From positions 125,451 to 189,450 of the forward strand of contig NZ_VEAF01000004.1 in assembly GCF_007673775.1 (NCBI RefSeq): a stretch of DNA of 64,000 bases. The letters are read 5' to 3'. This stretch comes from Curtobacterium sp. 9128 (GTDB lineage: Bacteria; Actinomycetota; Actinomycetes; Actinomycetales; Microbacteriaceae). The notes under the pieces were generated by a model. It was not told the DNA's origin, did no database searches, and was given only the letters and a program-made list of their open reading frames with translations. The position numbers and the translations under genes are program-made. Below are positions 53,797-63,384 of this stretch, one piece after another; position 1 is the stretch's first letter; each line of letters opens with the position of its first letter.

Positions 53797-55304
53797 TCGT
53801 GCACGGCGTCTGGCCCGACGGGCTCGAACGGGCGTTCACGGCGTACGAGGACGCCCTGATGGACGACGACACCGCGGTGCTCGACGCGCTGTTCGAGCCG
53901 GGGCCGGGGACGCTCCGCGGCGACGACGCCGGTCTGCTCCGCGGCCACGACGCGATCAGCGCCTTCCGCTCCGGGCGCGGCGGCGTCGCACGGCGGACCG
54001 TCGTGGCCGTCGACGTCCAGCAGCTCGCGGTCGACCACGCCCTGGTCGTCGGCGAGTCGCACTTCGTCGGTGGCGGCCGCGGCCTGCAGACCCAGCTCTG
54101 GTGCCGCACCGACGGGGTCTGGCGCATCCGGACCGCCCACGTGACGGGTCGGCCGAGGGCGTTCGACCGCTCGATCTGGCGGGTGGTCGGCGACCCGCTC
54201 GTGCGCGGTGCCGCCACCGGTCCGCTCGTCGGGGTCCGCGTCGCCGTGAAGGACCTCTTCGCGGTGCGCGGCCACGTCGTCGGCGCCGGCAACCCGACCT
54301 GGGAACGCGACGCCCCGGTGTCGACGGAGTCGGCGTCCGCGGTGCAGACGCTGCTCGACGCCGGCGCGGTCGTCACCGGCATCGCCCGCACGGACGAGTT
54401 CGCATACGCCCTCGCCGGACGCAACGCGCACGTCGGGGCCCCACCGAACGGTGCCGACCCGACCCGGATCGGCGGTGGCTCGACCTCGGGCTCGTCGTCG
54501 GCGGTGGCGCTCGGCCTCGCGGACCTCGGCCTCGGCACGGACACGGCGGGCAGCCTGCGTGTGCCGTCGTCGTACCAGGGGCTCTGGGGGATCCGCACCA
54601 CGCACGACACGGTCCCGCGCGACGGCCTCCTGCCGCTCGCGCAGACGTTCGACACCGTCGGGTGGGTCGCCCGGTCGGCGTCGGTGCTCGCCGCGGCGGC
54701 CGCGATCTCGGTCCCCGGCCCGGGTGTCGAGGTCGACGAGGGTGCGCTGCTGGTGAGCGACGCGCTCCTCGACGCCGTCGAACCGGACACCCACGAGGCG
54801 TTCGCCACCTGGCTCGGGGCCTCCGGTCGGACCGTGCGCCGGGTCGACCTGCCCGACCTCGACGACCTCGCCGAGACCCTCCGCGTCGTGCAGGCGGCGG
54901 AGGCCTGGCGGAACGACGGCGCCTGGGTCGAGGCGCACCCCGGTGCCCTCGGCGCCGACGTCGCCGCGCGCTTCGCCGCAGCTGCCACCGTCACGGCGGA
55001 GCAGGAGTCGACGGCGCGGGCGCGGCTCGTGGAGCTGCGTCGACGGGTCCGTGACGTGCTCGGCGGAGGCGTGCTGTGCCTCCCGACCGTGCCGGGACCG
55101 GCACCGTCGCGGACCGCCACCGACCAGGCGGTGCTCCAGACCCGGGCGGCGACGCTCCGGATGACGGCGGTGGCGGGCATCGGCGGTCTGCCCGCCGTCT
55201 CCGCGCCCCTGCTCACCGTCGACGGCGCGCCCGTCGGCGTCTGCTTCGTCGGACCGGCCCGGTCCGACCGGGCGCTCCTCGCGCTCGCGGAGACACTGCT
55301 GTGA
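53793..55304 (+). CDS. HpxZ/AtzH-like domain fused to an amidase (HpxY/AtzE-like)
   Basis: 503 residues. N-terminal NTF2-like domain of about 130 residues matches HpxZ/AtzH (DUF3225): LERAFTAYEDALMDDDTAVLDALF. From about 135 an amidase-signature domain with catalytic Lys153 (VAVKDLF), Ser232 region (GGGSTSGSSS) and nucleophile Ser254 (TAGSLRVPSS). In Klebsiella hpxY and hpxZ are separate neighbours in the purine-ureide cluster; here they are one protein. Predicted to act on oxalurate or a carboxylated ureide. GTG overlaps the previous stop (GTGA). Confidence 0.88.
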   Translation: MIVHGVWPDGLERAFTAYEDALMDDDTAVLDALFEPGPGTLRGDDAGLLRGHDAISAFRSGRGGVARRTVVAVDVQQLAVDHALVVGESHFVGGGRGLQTQLWCRTDGVWRIRTAHVTGRPRAFDRSIWRVVGDPLVRGAATGPLVGVRVAVKDLFAVRGHVVGAGNPTWERDAPVSTESASAVQTLLDAGAVVTGIARTDEFAYALAGRNAHVGAPPNGADPTRIGGGSTSGSSSAVALGLADLGLGTDTAGSLRVPSSYQGLWGIRTTHDTVPRDGLLPLAQTFDTVGWVARSASVLAAAAAISVPGPGVEVDEGALLVSDALLDAVEPDTHEAFATWLGASGRTVRRVDLPDLDDLAETLRVVQAAEAWRNDGAWVEAHPGALGADVAARFAAAATVTAEQESTARARLVELRRRVRDVLGGGVLCLPTVPGPAPSRTATDQAVLQTRAATLRMTAVAGIGGLPAVSAPLLTVDGAPVGVCFVGPARSDRALLALAETLL

Positions 55305-55344
55305 CGAGCGTTCCGGTACGCTCGTCGCTGGAACGGAGGTACCG

Positions 55345-56580
55345 ATGCTGCCAGTGAACCCACCCACCAGGCTCCTCATGGGACCGGGGCCGATCGACGC
55401 CGACCCGCGCGTGCTGCGCGCCCTGTCGACGCCGCTCGTCGGCCAGTACGACCCGTGGATGACGGCGACCATGACCGAGACCCAGGCGCTGTACCGCCGC
55501 GTGTTCGGCACCGACAACGACGCCACGGTGCTCGTGGACGGCACCTCCCGCGCCGGCATCGAGGCGGCGCTGGTCTCCCTCCTCGCGCCGGGCGACCGTG
55601 TCCTCGTGCCGGTGTTCGGCCGGTTCGGACACCTGCTCACCGAGATCGCCGGACGGGCCGGCGCCGAGGTCCACACGATCGAGACCGCGTGGGGGCAGGT
55701 GTTCCCGACCTCGGTGATCGAGGACGCGATCGTCAGGGTGCAGCCGAAGGTGCTCGCGGTCGTGCAGGGCGACACCTCGACGACGATGAACCAGCCGCTC
55801 GACGAGCTCGGGGCGATCTGTGCGCGGCACGGCGTGCTGTTCTACACGGACGCCACCGCCACGGTCGGCGGCAACCCGCTCGATGTCGATGCGTGGGGTA
55901 TCGACGTCGTGAGCGCCGGGTTGCAGAAGTGCCTCGGCGGTCCGTCCGGCAGCGCCCCGCTCACCCTGTCGCCGCGCGCCGTCGCCGTGCTCGACGGTCG
56001 ACGCAGCGTCGAGGCCGGCATCCGCGAACCGGGTGACGAGGTCTCCGACGACCCGATCCGGTCGAACTACCTCGACCTCGCCATGATCCTCGACTACTGG
56101 GGCCCCCGGCGCCTGAACCACCACACCGAGGCGGCGTCCATGCTCTACGCCGCGCACGAGTGCGCCCGGATCCTGCTCGAGGAGGGCCGCGACGCCGCGA
56201 TCGCCCGACACGAGCTCGCCGGTCGCGCGATGCTCCAGGGGGTGCAGGCCCTGGGGCTGCAGGTCTTCGGCGACGTCGCGCACAAGATGCACAACGTCGT
56301 CGCGGTGGAGATCCCCTCGGACGTCGTGGGCGACCAGGTGCGGACGGCGATGCTCGAGGACCACGGCATCGAGATCGGCACGTCCTTCGGCCCGCTGCAC
56401 GGCCGGGTCTGGCGCATCGGCACCATGGGCTACAACGCCCGGAAGGACACCGTCGTGACCACACTGGCCGCGCTCGAACAGGCCCTCCGACGGGGCGGGC
56501 ACCCGGTCCCGCAGGGCGGCGGCGTCGACGCGGCGCTCGACACGTTCGCCGCCGCGGACTCGCCCGCGGTGCGCGCATGA
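55345..56580 (+). CDS. pucG: Ureidoglycine-glyoxylate aminotransferase (PucG type)
   Basis: 411-residue PLP aminotransferase of the AGXT/PucG group. PLP Lys195 in SAGLQKCLGGP, MGPGPIDADPRVLRAL near the start, PGDRVLVPVFGRFGHLL. PucG converts (S)-ureidoglycine and glyoxylate to oxalurate and glycine. GGAGG before the ATG. The ATGA overlap with the next gene and its context favour PucG over plain serine- or alanine-glyoxylate aminotransferase. Confidence 0.87.
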   Translation: MLPVNPPTRLLMGPGPIDADPRVLRALSTPLVGQYDPWMTATMTETQALYRRVFGTDNDATVLVDGTSRAGIEAALVSLLAPGDRVLVPVFGRFGHLLTEIAGRAGAEVHTIETAWGQVFPTSVIEDAIVRVQPKVLAVVQGDTSTTMNQPLDELGAICARHGVLFYTDATATVGGNPLDVDAWGIDVVSAGLQKCLGGPSGSAPLTLSPRAVAVLDGRRSVEAGIREPGDEVSDDPIRSNYLDLAMILDYWGPRRLNHHTEAASMLYAAHECARILLEEGRDAAIARHELAGRAMLQGVQALGLQVFGDVAHKMHNVVAVEIPSDVVGDQVRTAMLEDHGIEIGTSFGPLHGRVWRIGTMGYNARKDTVVTTLAALEQALRRGGHPVPQGGGVDAALDTFAAADSPAVRA

Positions 56581-57887
56581 CGGCCGGGTCCCTCCTGGCG
56601 AGTGCGCGTGCGACCGCCGACGCGTCCGTCGTCGTCGCGCGGTGCGACGAGCTCGCCACGGTCTCCGCGACGCCCGGGCACATCACCCGCGTCTACCTGT
56701 CGCCCGAGCACGCCCGGGTGAACACGATCGTCGCGCGGTGGATGCAGGACGCCGGGATGACCACGTGGCAGGACGATGCCGGCAACCTGCACGGCAGCGT
56801 GCCCGGCGCGACACCGGACGCCCCGGTGCTGCTGATCGGCTCGCACCTCGACACCGTCGTCGACGCCGGTCGCTACGACGGAGTCGTCGGGGTGCTCATG
56901 GGCATCGCCGCGGTCGCACGCCTCCGCGACGAGCGCGGAGCGCTGCCGTTCGGGGTCCAGGTCATCGCGTTCTCCGACGAGGAGGGCACCCGGTTCGGCA
57001 AGGCGCTCCTCGGGTCCTCCGCGGTCGCCGGGGTCTGGGACGACGCCTGGTGGGACCTCACCGACGCCGACGGGGTCACGCTGCGGCAGGCCTTCACCGA
57101 CTTCGGGCTCGACCCCGCACGCGTCGGCGACGCGGCCGTCGACGCGTCGCGGCTCGTCGGTTACCTCGAGGCGCACATCGAGCAGGGACCGTACCTCGAG
57201 CAGGCGGACCAGGCACTCGGCGTCGTCACGAGCATCGCCAGCGCCCGTCGCTTCACGGTCGAGGCGGTCGGCGAGGCACGGCACGCCGGCGGCACCCCGT
57301 ACGAGCGCCGGCACGACGCGCTCCTCGCCGCGGCGGAGGCAGCGCTCGCCGTCGAGCGGATCTGCCGTGACGCGCACCACGTCGGCACGGTCGGCACGAT
57401 GACGGTCGAACCGGGCGCCGTGAACGTCGTCCCCGGGCTCGCGCGGTTCTCGGTCGACCTCCGCGGCGAGTTCGACGAGGGACGCGACCGCGTGTGGGAC
57501 GAACTGACCAGGGCGTTCGCGCTGATCGGCGAGCGCCGGGGCGTCAGCGTGGAGCCGACCGAGGTGCACCGCGCGCCGGCGGTGTTCTGCGCGCCGCGGT
57601 TGACGGCCGCCGTCCGCGCCGGCATCGTCGCGACGGGGGAGCGGCAGCCGCTCGAGCTCTTCTCCCGCGCCGGACACGACGCCATGTCGCTCGGGCTCGT
57701 CACCGACGTCGCGATGCTCTTCCTGCGGAACCCGGACGGCATCAGCCACCACCCGGACGAGTTCGTCTCCGCCGCCGACGTCGCGCTCGGGCTCGACGCG
57801 CTCGTCACCGCGGTCGAGCACCTCGCCGCCGGACACCAGGCTCCGGGCCGGCCCATCGTCGACGGTCCGCACGGAGCCGCGTCGTGA
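56577..57887 (+). CDS. AllC-like allantoate amidohydrolase (M20 family)
   Basis: 436 residues. Two-metal site motifs: GSHLDTV (His/Asp), SDEEGTRFG (Glu), HIEQGP (His) and a C-terminal ISHHPDEF (His). Dimerisation domain in the middle. Members are allantoate amidohydrolase, N-carbamoyl amino acid hydrolase or ureidoglycolate hydrolase; in this operon allantoate to ureidoglycine is the likely step. Overlaps the RpiR gene as GTGA. Confidence 0.9.
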   Translation: MTAGSLLASARATADASVVVARCDELATVSATPGHITRVYLSPEHARVNTIVARWMQDAGMTTWQDDAGNLHGSVPGATPDAPVLLIGSHLDTVVDAGRYDGVVGVLMGIAAVARLRDERGALPFGVQVIAFSDEEGTRFGKALLGSSAVAGVWDDAWWDLTDADGVTLRQAFTDFGLDPARVGDAAVDASRLVGYLEAHIEQGPYLEQADQALGVVTSIASARRFTVEAVGEARHAGGTPYERRHDALLAAAEAALAVERICRDAHHVGTVGTMTVEPGAVNVVPGLARFSVDLRGEFDEGRDRVWDELTRAFALIGERRGVSVEPTEVHRAPAVFCAPRLTAAVRAGIVATGERQPLELFSRAGHDAMSLGLVTDVAMLFLRNPDGISHHPDEFVSAADVALGLDALVTAVEHLAAGHQAPGRPIVDGPHGAAS

Positions 57888-58717
57888 CCGGGGCGCAGCC
57901 CGACGTCCGCGGACGCATCGACGCCGTGTGGGAACGGCTCTCCCCGGCCGAGCGCCGCGTCGCCGCCATGGTCCGTCACGACCCCGAGCTCCTGCTCCTC
58001 GGGACCTCCGCGCAGCTCGCGGCCGAGTCCGGGACCTCCAAGGCGACGGTCTCCCGCCTGGTGCGGTCCCTCGGGTTCCAGGACGCCGCCGAGGTGCGGC
58101 AGGAACTCATGTCCGCCCGGGGCAGCGGTCTGCCGTGGGCCGCGGAGGACGCCGCGCACGTCGACCAGCGAGCCGTCGAGTCCCGCAACCTCGACGCCGC
58201 GTTCGCGTCGCTGGCGCGCGCGGACCGGCCGCGGCTCGCACGCCGCGTCATGCGTGCCAGACGGGTGCTCGTGTTCGGGGAGCGCGGCGCGCACCCGGTC
58301 GCCCTGCAGCTCCGCGCGCAGCTCGCCCAGGTCCGGCCGGACGTCCGCATCGGCCCCGCTCCGGGGCAGCGGCTCGGCGAGGAGGTCGCCGACCTCGACC
58401 GCCGCGACCTCGTCGTCGTCGTCACTGTGCGCCGACACGCGGCGGGGGTCGACCGGCTCGTGCGGCACTGTGTGGCGTCCGGCGCGGACGTCGTCGTGCT
58501 CGGCGACCCGACGGCAGCCGTGATCGCGGCGCCGGCCGCCACGACGGTCCTCTGCCCGGTGGACTCCCCGTCGGCGTTCGACTCGCTCGCGGCGATGTTC
58601 GCGGTGGTCGCTGCGATCGCGAACGACGTGTACGAGGCCGCGGGTCCTGCCGGTCGGGCGCACGTCGATGCCGTGGCCGCGGCGTACGACACGCTGGGGG
58701 AGCTCGCCGGGTCCTGA
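57884..58717 (+). CDS. RpiR-family regulator of the allantoin operon
   Basis: 277 residues. N-terminal helix-turn-helix at about 38-62 (LAAESGTSKATVSRLVRSLGF). C-terminal SIS-like domain at about 115-250, where RpiR proteins usually bind a phosphosugar, although other ligands occur. Last gene of the operon and probably its feedback controller. GTG start at 57884. Confidence 0.88.
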   Translation: MTGAQPDVRGRIDAVWERLSPAERRVAAMVRHDPELLLLGTSAQLAAESGTSKATVSRLVRSLGFQDAAEVRQELMSARGSGLPWAAEDAAHVDQRAVESRNLDAAFASLARADRPRLARRVMRARRVLVFGERGAHPVALQLRAQLAQVRPDVRIGPAPGQRLGEEVADLDRRDLVVVVTVRRHAAGVDRLVRHCVASGADVVVLGDPTAAVIAAPAATTVLCPVDSPSAFDSLAAMFAVVAAIANDVYEAAGPAGRAHVDAVAAAYDTLGELAGS

Positions 58718-58736
58718 GGGACGGGCGGCCGCGGGG

Positions 58737-59201
58737 TCAGCCCGTCTGCTCCGCACCGAGTTCCGCGGCGAGGGACGCGTTCCGCGCCCGGATCAGGGCG
58801 GGCATGTACCGCGCGAGGACGATCCGCTCGGCGAGGAACCCGAGCGGCCCGAGCGGTGCCCGGAACGCGACCTCGTCGACCATCCGGGTGCCGCGAGCCG
58901 ACGGTCCGAACCGGTGTTCGTGCCGGAACCGGGCGAACGGACCGCGCACCTGTTCGTCGACGAACCGGTGCGGAGCCTCCAGTACGGTGATCTGACTCGT
59001 CATCCGCCAGACGGCCCCGAGGTGCCGCGCGCGCCAGGTGACGGTCTCGCCGAGGCCGATCGTCCCGGACGTCGTGCCGGCCACGGCACGTTCCCCGGTG
59101 CGCGCCATCGACCGCTCGTGCGCACCGATGTCGAGCGACAGCGCGAACACCCGCGTGGGCGGCGCGTCGAGCTCGGTCACGATGCGGAACACGACGGTCA
59201 T
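58737..59201 (-). CDS. SRPBCC (START-like) family protein
   Basis: 154 residues. A helix-grip fold with a hydrophobic cavity: FRIVTELDAPPTRVFALSLDI at the start, then GTTSGTIGLGETVTWRARHLG and GTRMVDEVAFRAPLGPLG. Similar to ligand-binding proteins annotated as cyclase/dehydrase. No enzymatic residues visible. ATG follows CAGGAT by 6 bases. It diverges from the yeiH-like gene. Confidence 0.8.
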   Translation of the reverse strand: MTVVFRIVTELDAPPTRVFALSLDIGAHERSMARTGERAVAGTTSGTIGLGETVTWRARHLGAVWRMTSQITVLEAPHRFVDEQVRGPFARFRHEHRFGPSARGTRMVDEVAFRAPLGPLGFLAERIVLARYMPALIRARNASLAAELGAEQTG

Positions 59202-59233
59202 GTTGCGATCCTGCCGCAGGGCAAGATGGTCGC

Positions 59234-60286
59234 GTGACGTCGACCACGGAAACCGCCAGGAGGCTCGCCCCCGGTCTCGCGCTCGCGACCGGCATCGCCG
59301 TGGTCGCCACCGTCATCGGACGGTTCCTGCCGGTCGTCGGCGCGCCCGTGAGCGGCGTCGTGCTCGGTGCGGTCGTCGGGATGGTCCGTCGGCCGGCCGA
59401 CGTGCTGAAGCCCGGCATCACGACGGCGAGCAAGTTCGTCCTGCAGCTCGCCGTGGTCCTGCTCGGCGCCCAGCTGTCGCTCGCCGAGGTCGCCCGGGTC
59501 GGCGTGGAGTCGTTGCCCGTCATGCTCGGCACCCTCGTGGTCTGCCTGCTCGCCGCGTGGGGCGTCGGCCGTCTGCTCGGCGTCGTCGGCAACCTGCGGA
59601 CCCTGATCGGGGTCGGGACCGGGATCTGCGGTGCCTCGGCGATCGCGGCCGTGACACCGGTCATCGGCGCCGTGTCGGTCGAGGTCGCCTACGCCGTCTC
59701 GACGATCTTCCTGTTCAACATCGCCGCGGTGATCGTCTTCCCCGTCGTCGGGCACGCGCTCGGGATGAGCCAGCACGCGTTCGGACTGTTCGCCGGGACC
59801 GCCGTGAACGACACGTCCTCGGTGGTCGCCGCGGCGAGCACGTACGGCACCCAGGCGGCGAACTTCGCCGTGGTGGTGAAGCTCGTCCGCACGCTGATGA
59901 TCATCCCGATCGTGCTCGGGCTGGCGTGGCTCGTCGGGCGGAGGGACGCCGCCGCGGCGCGGCTCGGCGGGGCCTCCACGGAGCCCGTGGCCCCGGCGAG
60001 CCGGTGGTCGGTCCGTCGGGTGTGGAAGCTCGTCCCCTGGTTCCTCGTCGGCTTCGTGATCGCCGCGGCCGTGAACTCGACCGGGGTGCTCCCCGGACCC
60101 GTGCACCCCGTGATCTCGACCGTCGCGGCGTTCCTCATCACGGTGGCGCTCAGCGCGATCGGCCTGTCCACCGACGTCGCCGGGTTCCGGCGAGCCGGGT
60201 TCCGACCGCTCGTCCTCGGGCTCGTGCTCTGGCTGGTGGTGACCGGGTCGAGCCTGGGGCTGATGGCCCTCACGGGGGCGCTGTAG
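59234..60286 (+). CDS. YeiH-family putative sulfate exporter (UPF0324)
   Basis: 350 residues with about ten membrane helices. Family motifs: GVGTGICGASAIAAVTPVIGA, AFGLFAGTAVNDTSSVVAAASTYG. YeiH proteins are annotated as anion or sulfate exporters, and the cysK-cysE pair nearby fits a sulfur theme. GTG at 59234 follows CAAGAT by 6 bases. Confidence 0.87.
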   Translation: MTSTTETARRLAPGLALATGIAVVATVIGRFLPVVGAPVSGVVLGAVVGMVRRPADVLKPGITTASKFVLQLAVVLLGAQLSLAEVARVGVESLPVMLGTLVVCLLAAWGVGRLLGVVGNLRTLIGVGTGICGASAIAAVTPVIGAVSVEVAYAVSTIFLFNIAAVIVFPVVGHALGMSQHAFGLFAGTAVNDTSSVVAAASTYGTQAANFAVVVKLVRTLMIIPIVLGLAWLVGRRDAAAARLGGASTEPVAPASRWSVRRVWKLVPWFLVGFVIAAAVNSTGVLPGPVHPVISTVAAFLITVALSAIGLSTDVAGFRRAGFRPLVLGLVLWLVVTGSSLGLMALTGAL

Positions 60287-60296
60287 CGTCGTCCTC

Positions 60297-61325
60297 ATGA
60301 CGCTGCGCTTCCCGGTGATCGACGGCCACAACGACCTCCCCTGGGAGCGACGGGAGTCGCACGGGTCCGACGTCGAGGGCATCGACACCGAGGAGTCGTC
60401 GCTGCACACCGACATCCCGAAGCTCCGGGCCGGCGGCGTCGTCGGGCAGTTCTGGTCGGTGTTCGTCCCCGCCGACGACCCCGATCCGGTGCGGACGACG
60501 CTGCAGCAGGTCGACCTGGTGCACCGGATGATCGAGCGCCACCCGGACGACCTCGCACTCGCCCGCACCGCCGCCGAGGTCCGCGTGGCGGTCGACTCCG
60601 GGCGCATCGCCTCGCTGCTCGGCGCCGAGGGTGGGCACTCGATCGGGGACGACCTCGCCGTCCTCCGGACCCTCGCCCGGCTCGGCGTCCGCTACATGAC
60701 CCTGACGCACAACGACGACACGCCGTGGGCCGACTCGGCGACCGGGGCGCGCGCACACGGTGGCCTCACCGACCGCGGGCGCGAGGTCGTGGCCGAGATG
60801 GAACGGATCGGCATGCTCGTCGACCTCTCCCACACCGCACCCGCGACGATGCGGGACGCCCTCGACGTCGCGACCCGGCCGGTGGTGTTCAGCCACTCGT
60901 CCACGGTCGCCGTCGACGACCACCCGCGGAACGTGCCCGACGACGTGCTCGGGCGGCTCGCGGACAACGGCGGCGTCGTGATGATCACGTTCGTACCGAA
61001 GTTCGTCTCGCGGGCGTGGGCTGACTGGGAAGAAGCCGGTTCCGTCGGCGACGGCCCGCTCGTGACGGTGTCCGACATCGCCGACCACGTCGAGCACGCG
61101 CGCGACGTCGCCGGGATGGCGCACATCGGGATCGGCGGCGACTACGACGGCACGCCCGTGTTGCCGCCGGACGTCCGCGACGTCTCCCGGTACCCGGTGC
61201 TCGCCGCGGAGCTGTCCCGCCGGGGCTGGGGTGCCGGCGACCTCGAGGCGTTGGCGGGCGGCAACGTCCTCCGGGTGCTCGAGGCCACCGACGACCGGTT
61301 CGCCCGGACGGCGTTCGCGGGGTAG
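60297..61325 (+). CDS. M19 membrane-type dipeptidase
   Basis: 342 residues. Zinc ligands: DGHNDLPW (His/Asp) near 9-16, Glu in GAEGGHS, His in FSHSS and DHPRN region, and Asp in GGDYDG. No signal peptide, so probably cytosolic. It hydrolyses dipeptides, including D-amino acid types. The ATG is 7 bases after TAGCGT (60284-60289), which overlaps the stop of the yeiH-like gene. Confidence 0.9.
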   Translation: MTLRFPVIDGHNDLPWERRESHGSDVEGIDTEESSLHTDIPKLRAGGVVGQFWSVFVPADDPDPVRTTLQQVDLVHRMIERHPDDLALARTAAEVRVAVDSGRIASLLGAEGGHSIGDDLAVLRTLARLGVRYMTLTHNDDTPWADSATGARAHGGLTDRGREVVAEMERIGMLVDLSHTAPATMRDALDVATRPVVFSHSSTVAVDDHPRNVPDDVLGRLADNGGVVMITFVPKFVSRAWADWEEAGSVGDGPLVTVSDIADHVEHARDVAGMAHIGIGGDYDGTPVLPPDVRDVSRYPVLAAELSRRGWGAGDLEALAGGNVLRVLEATDDRFARTAFAG

Positions 61326-61434
61326 CACCGCGACGTCACAGACAGGGCCGCACGGGGTCCGGTGGCTAGGATCACTTCGCACGCCACGCCGCCGGGGATG
61401 GCCGCGTGGGCTCGACCGAGTGAGGACGGAACCG

Positions 61435-62373
61435 ATGAGCGGCACCATCTACGACGACATCTCGCAGGCGTTCGGCAACACCCCGCTGGTGAAGCTGAAC
61501 CGTCTCCCGGCCGAGGGCGGTGCCGAGGTCCTCGCCAAGCTCGAGTTCTACAACCCCGGCGCGAGCGTGAAGGACCGTCTGGGCGTCGCGATCGTCGACG
61601 CGGCCGAGGAGTCCGGCGAGCTCACGGCCGGCGGCACGATCGTCGAGGGCTCGTCCGGGAACACCGGCATCGCCCTCGCGTTGGTCGGCGCCGCTCGTGG
61701 GTACCGGGTCGTCGTCACGATGCCCGAGACGATGAGCGTCGAGCGCCGCGCACTGATCCGCGCGTACGGCGCCGAGATCGTGCTCACCCCGGGGTCGGAG
61801 GGCATGAAGGGCGCTGTCGCGAAGGCCGCGTCGATCGTCGAGGAGACGCCGGGTGCGATCCTCGCGCACCAGTTCGAGACGGCCGCGAACGCCGCGATCC
61901 ACCGTCGGACCACGGCGGAGGAGATCCTCCGCGACACCGAGGGCCACGTCGACGTGTTCGTCGCGGGGGTCGGGACCGGCGGCACCATCACCGGTGTCGG
62001 GCAGGTGCTCAAGGAGCGCGTGCCCGGTGTTCAGATCGTCGCCGTCGAGCCGAAGGACTCGCCGCTGCTCACCGAGGGCAAGGCCGGTCCGCACAAGATC
62101 CAGGGCATCGGCGCGAACTTCGTCCCGGAGGTGCTCGACCGGTCCGTCATCGACGAGGTGTTCGACGTCGAGCTCGACGATGCGCTCCGGGTGGCCCGCG
62201 ACCTCGCGACGCAGGAGGGCATCCTGTCCGGCATCTCGTCCGGCGCGATCATCCACGCGGCGCTCACCATCGCCGCGCGCCCGGAGAACGCCGGCAAGCG
62301 CATCGTCGCGATCGTGTGCGACACCGGTGAGCGCTACCTGTCGACCGTGCTGTTCGAGGGACTCACTGCGTGA
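61435..62373 (+). CDS. cysK: Cysteine synthase (O-acetylserine sulfhydrylase)
   Basis: 312 residues, PLP-dependent. PLP Lys46 (NPGASVKDR), substrate loop [22 protein letters not shown] phosphate clamp, and SGISSGA. It joins sulfide with O-acetylserine to give cysteine. GAGGACGGAACCG upstream of the ATG. A promoter -10 TAGGAT lies at 61367-61372. Overlaps cysE as GTGA. Confidence 0.94.
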   Translation: MSGTIYDDISQAFGNTPLVKLNRLPAEGGAEVLAKLEFYNPGASVKDRLGVAIVDAAEESGELTAGGTIVEGSSGNTGIALALVGAARGYRVVVTMPETMSVERRALIRAYGAEIVLTPGSEGMKGAVAKAASIVEETPGAILAHQFETAANAAIHRRTTAEEILRDTEGHVDVFVAGVGTGGTITGVGQVLKERVPGVQIVAVEPKDSPLLTEGKAGPHKIQGIGANFVPEVLDRSVIDEVFDVELDDALRVARDLATQEGILSGISSGAIIHAALTIAARPENAGKRIVAIVCDTGERYLSTVLFEGLTA

Positions 62374-62951
62374 CCCCTCGCCGACGAGGCGTGCTGCGGA
62401 CGCTCCGGGAGGACCTCGCCGCGGCGCGTCGAGGCGACCCCGCGGCACGTGGCGACCTCGAGAACGCCGTCGTCTACTCCGGCCTGCACGCGATCTGGGC
62501 GTACCGGTTCGCGCACCGTCTGTGGATCGCCGAGGGACTGCCCGGGTCGCGCTTCGCAGCCCGGGTCGTGGCGCAGACGGCCAGGGCGGTCACGGGCATC
62601 GAGATCCACCCGGGTGCACGGATCGGAGGACGGTTCTTCATCGACCACGGGATGGGCGTGGTGATCGGGGAGACCGCGGTCGTCGGTGACGACGTGCTCG
62701 TGTTCCACGGCGTGACCCTGGGCGGTCGCGGTGGAGCGCACGGTCCCGGAGCGAAGCGGCACCCGACGGTCGGTGACCGCGTCGTCCTCGGCGCCGGGTC
62801 GTCGCTCATCGGCGCCATCACCGTCGGCGCGGACTCGGTCGTCGGGGCGAACACGGTGGTCACGAAGGACGTGCCCGCATGGTCCGTCGTGACCGGGGTC
62901 GCCGGGACGGCGCGGCCGCGGTCCGGCGACGAGGGGGTCCCGACGCTCTGA
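62370..62951 (+). CDS. cysE: Serine O-acetyltransferase
   Basis: 193 residues. N-terminal helical domain, then left-handed beta-helix hexapeptides ([33 protein letters not shown]), catalytic His in DHGMG and GVTLGG. Makes O-acetylserine for CysK; the two may form the cysteine synthase complex. GTG start overlaps cysK stop. Confidence 0.93.
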   Translation: MTPRRRGVLRTLREDLAAARRGDPAARGDLENAVVYSGLHAIWAYRFAHRLWIAEGLPGSRFAARVVAQTARAVTGIEIHPGARIGGRFFIDHGMGVVIGETAVVGDDVLVFHGVTLGGRGGAHGPGAKRHPTVGDRVVLGAGSSLIGAITVGADSVVGANTVVTKDVPAWSVVTGVAGTARPRSGDEGVPTL

Positions 62952-62979
62952 CGTCGGAGGAGTGGGGCATGCTGGTCCG

Positions 62980-63363
62980 ATGGACGGCAGGGCGTTGCAC
63001 GAGGTCGCCGCGCGGACGGCGTCGGCGCTGCCGGCGACCGAGGAGACCCAGCCCTTCGGCGAGGGCGCGTTCGTCTACAAGGTCGTCGGCAAGATGTTCG
63101 TGATGACGTCGGTACTCCGCGGGGTGCCGATCGTCAACCTGAAGTGCGCGCCGCCGCACGGCGCCGCCCTGGTCCGTGACCACGACGAGATCACGCCGGG
63201 CTGGCACATGAACAAGCGGCACTGGATCACCCTGGCCCCGGGGCCGGGGATCGACGAGACGCTGGTGGAGGACCTCGTGGCCAACGCCTGGGAACTCGTC
63301 GTCGCCGGCCTGCCGCGAGCGCGACGACCGCTCGACCCGGCACGGCGCCACGACACCGACTGA
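62980..63363 (+). CDS. MmcQ/YjbR-family protein
   Basis: 127 residues. Double-wing fold: ETQPFGEGAFVYKVVGKMFVM, LKCAPPHGAALVRDHDEITPGWHMNKRHWITL. Probable DNA-binding-like protein of unknown role. ATG at 62980 follows CATGCT by 6 bases; an in-frame GTG at 62962 is less likely. Confidence 0.83.
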   Translation: MDGRALHEVAARTASALPATEETQPFGEGAFVYKVVGKMFVMTSVLRGVPIVNLKCAPPHGAALVRDHDEITPGWHMNKRHWITLAPGPGIDETLVEDLVANAWELVVAGLPRARRPLDPARRHDTD

Positions 63364-63384
63364 CCGGACTGGCAGGGTGGACCC

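Noticed and set aside
51099-55775. Two very long minus-strand open frames opposite the ureide operon
   Set aside because: The plus strand encodes well-conserved enzymes with overlapping starts; the minus frames have no motif.
61326-61434. Riboswitch or T-box before cysK
   Set aside because: Only about 60 bases lie between the -10 and the start; no conserved riboswitch elements or terminator hairpin are visible.
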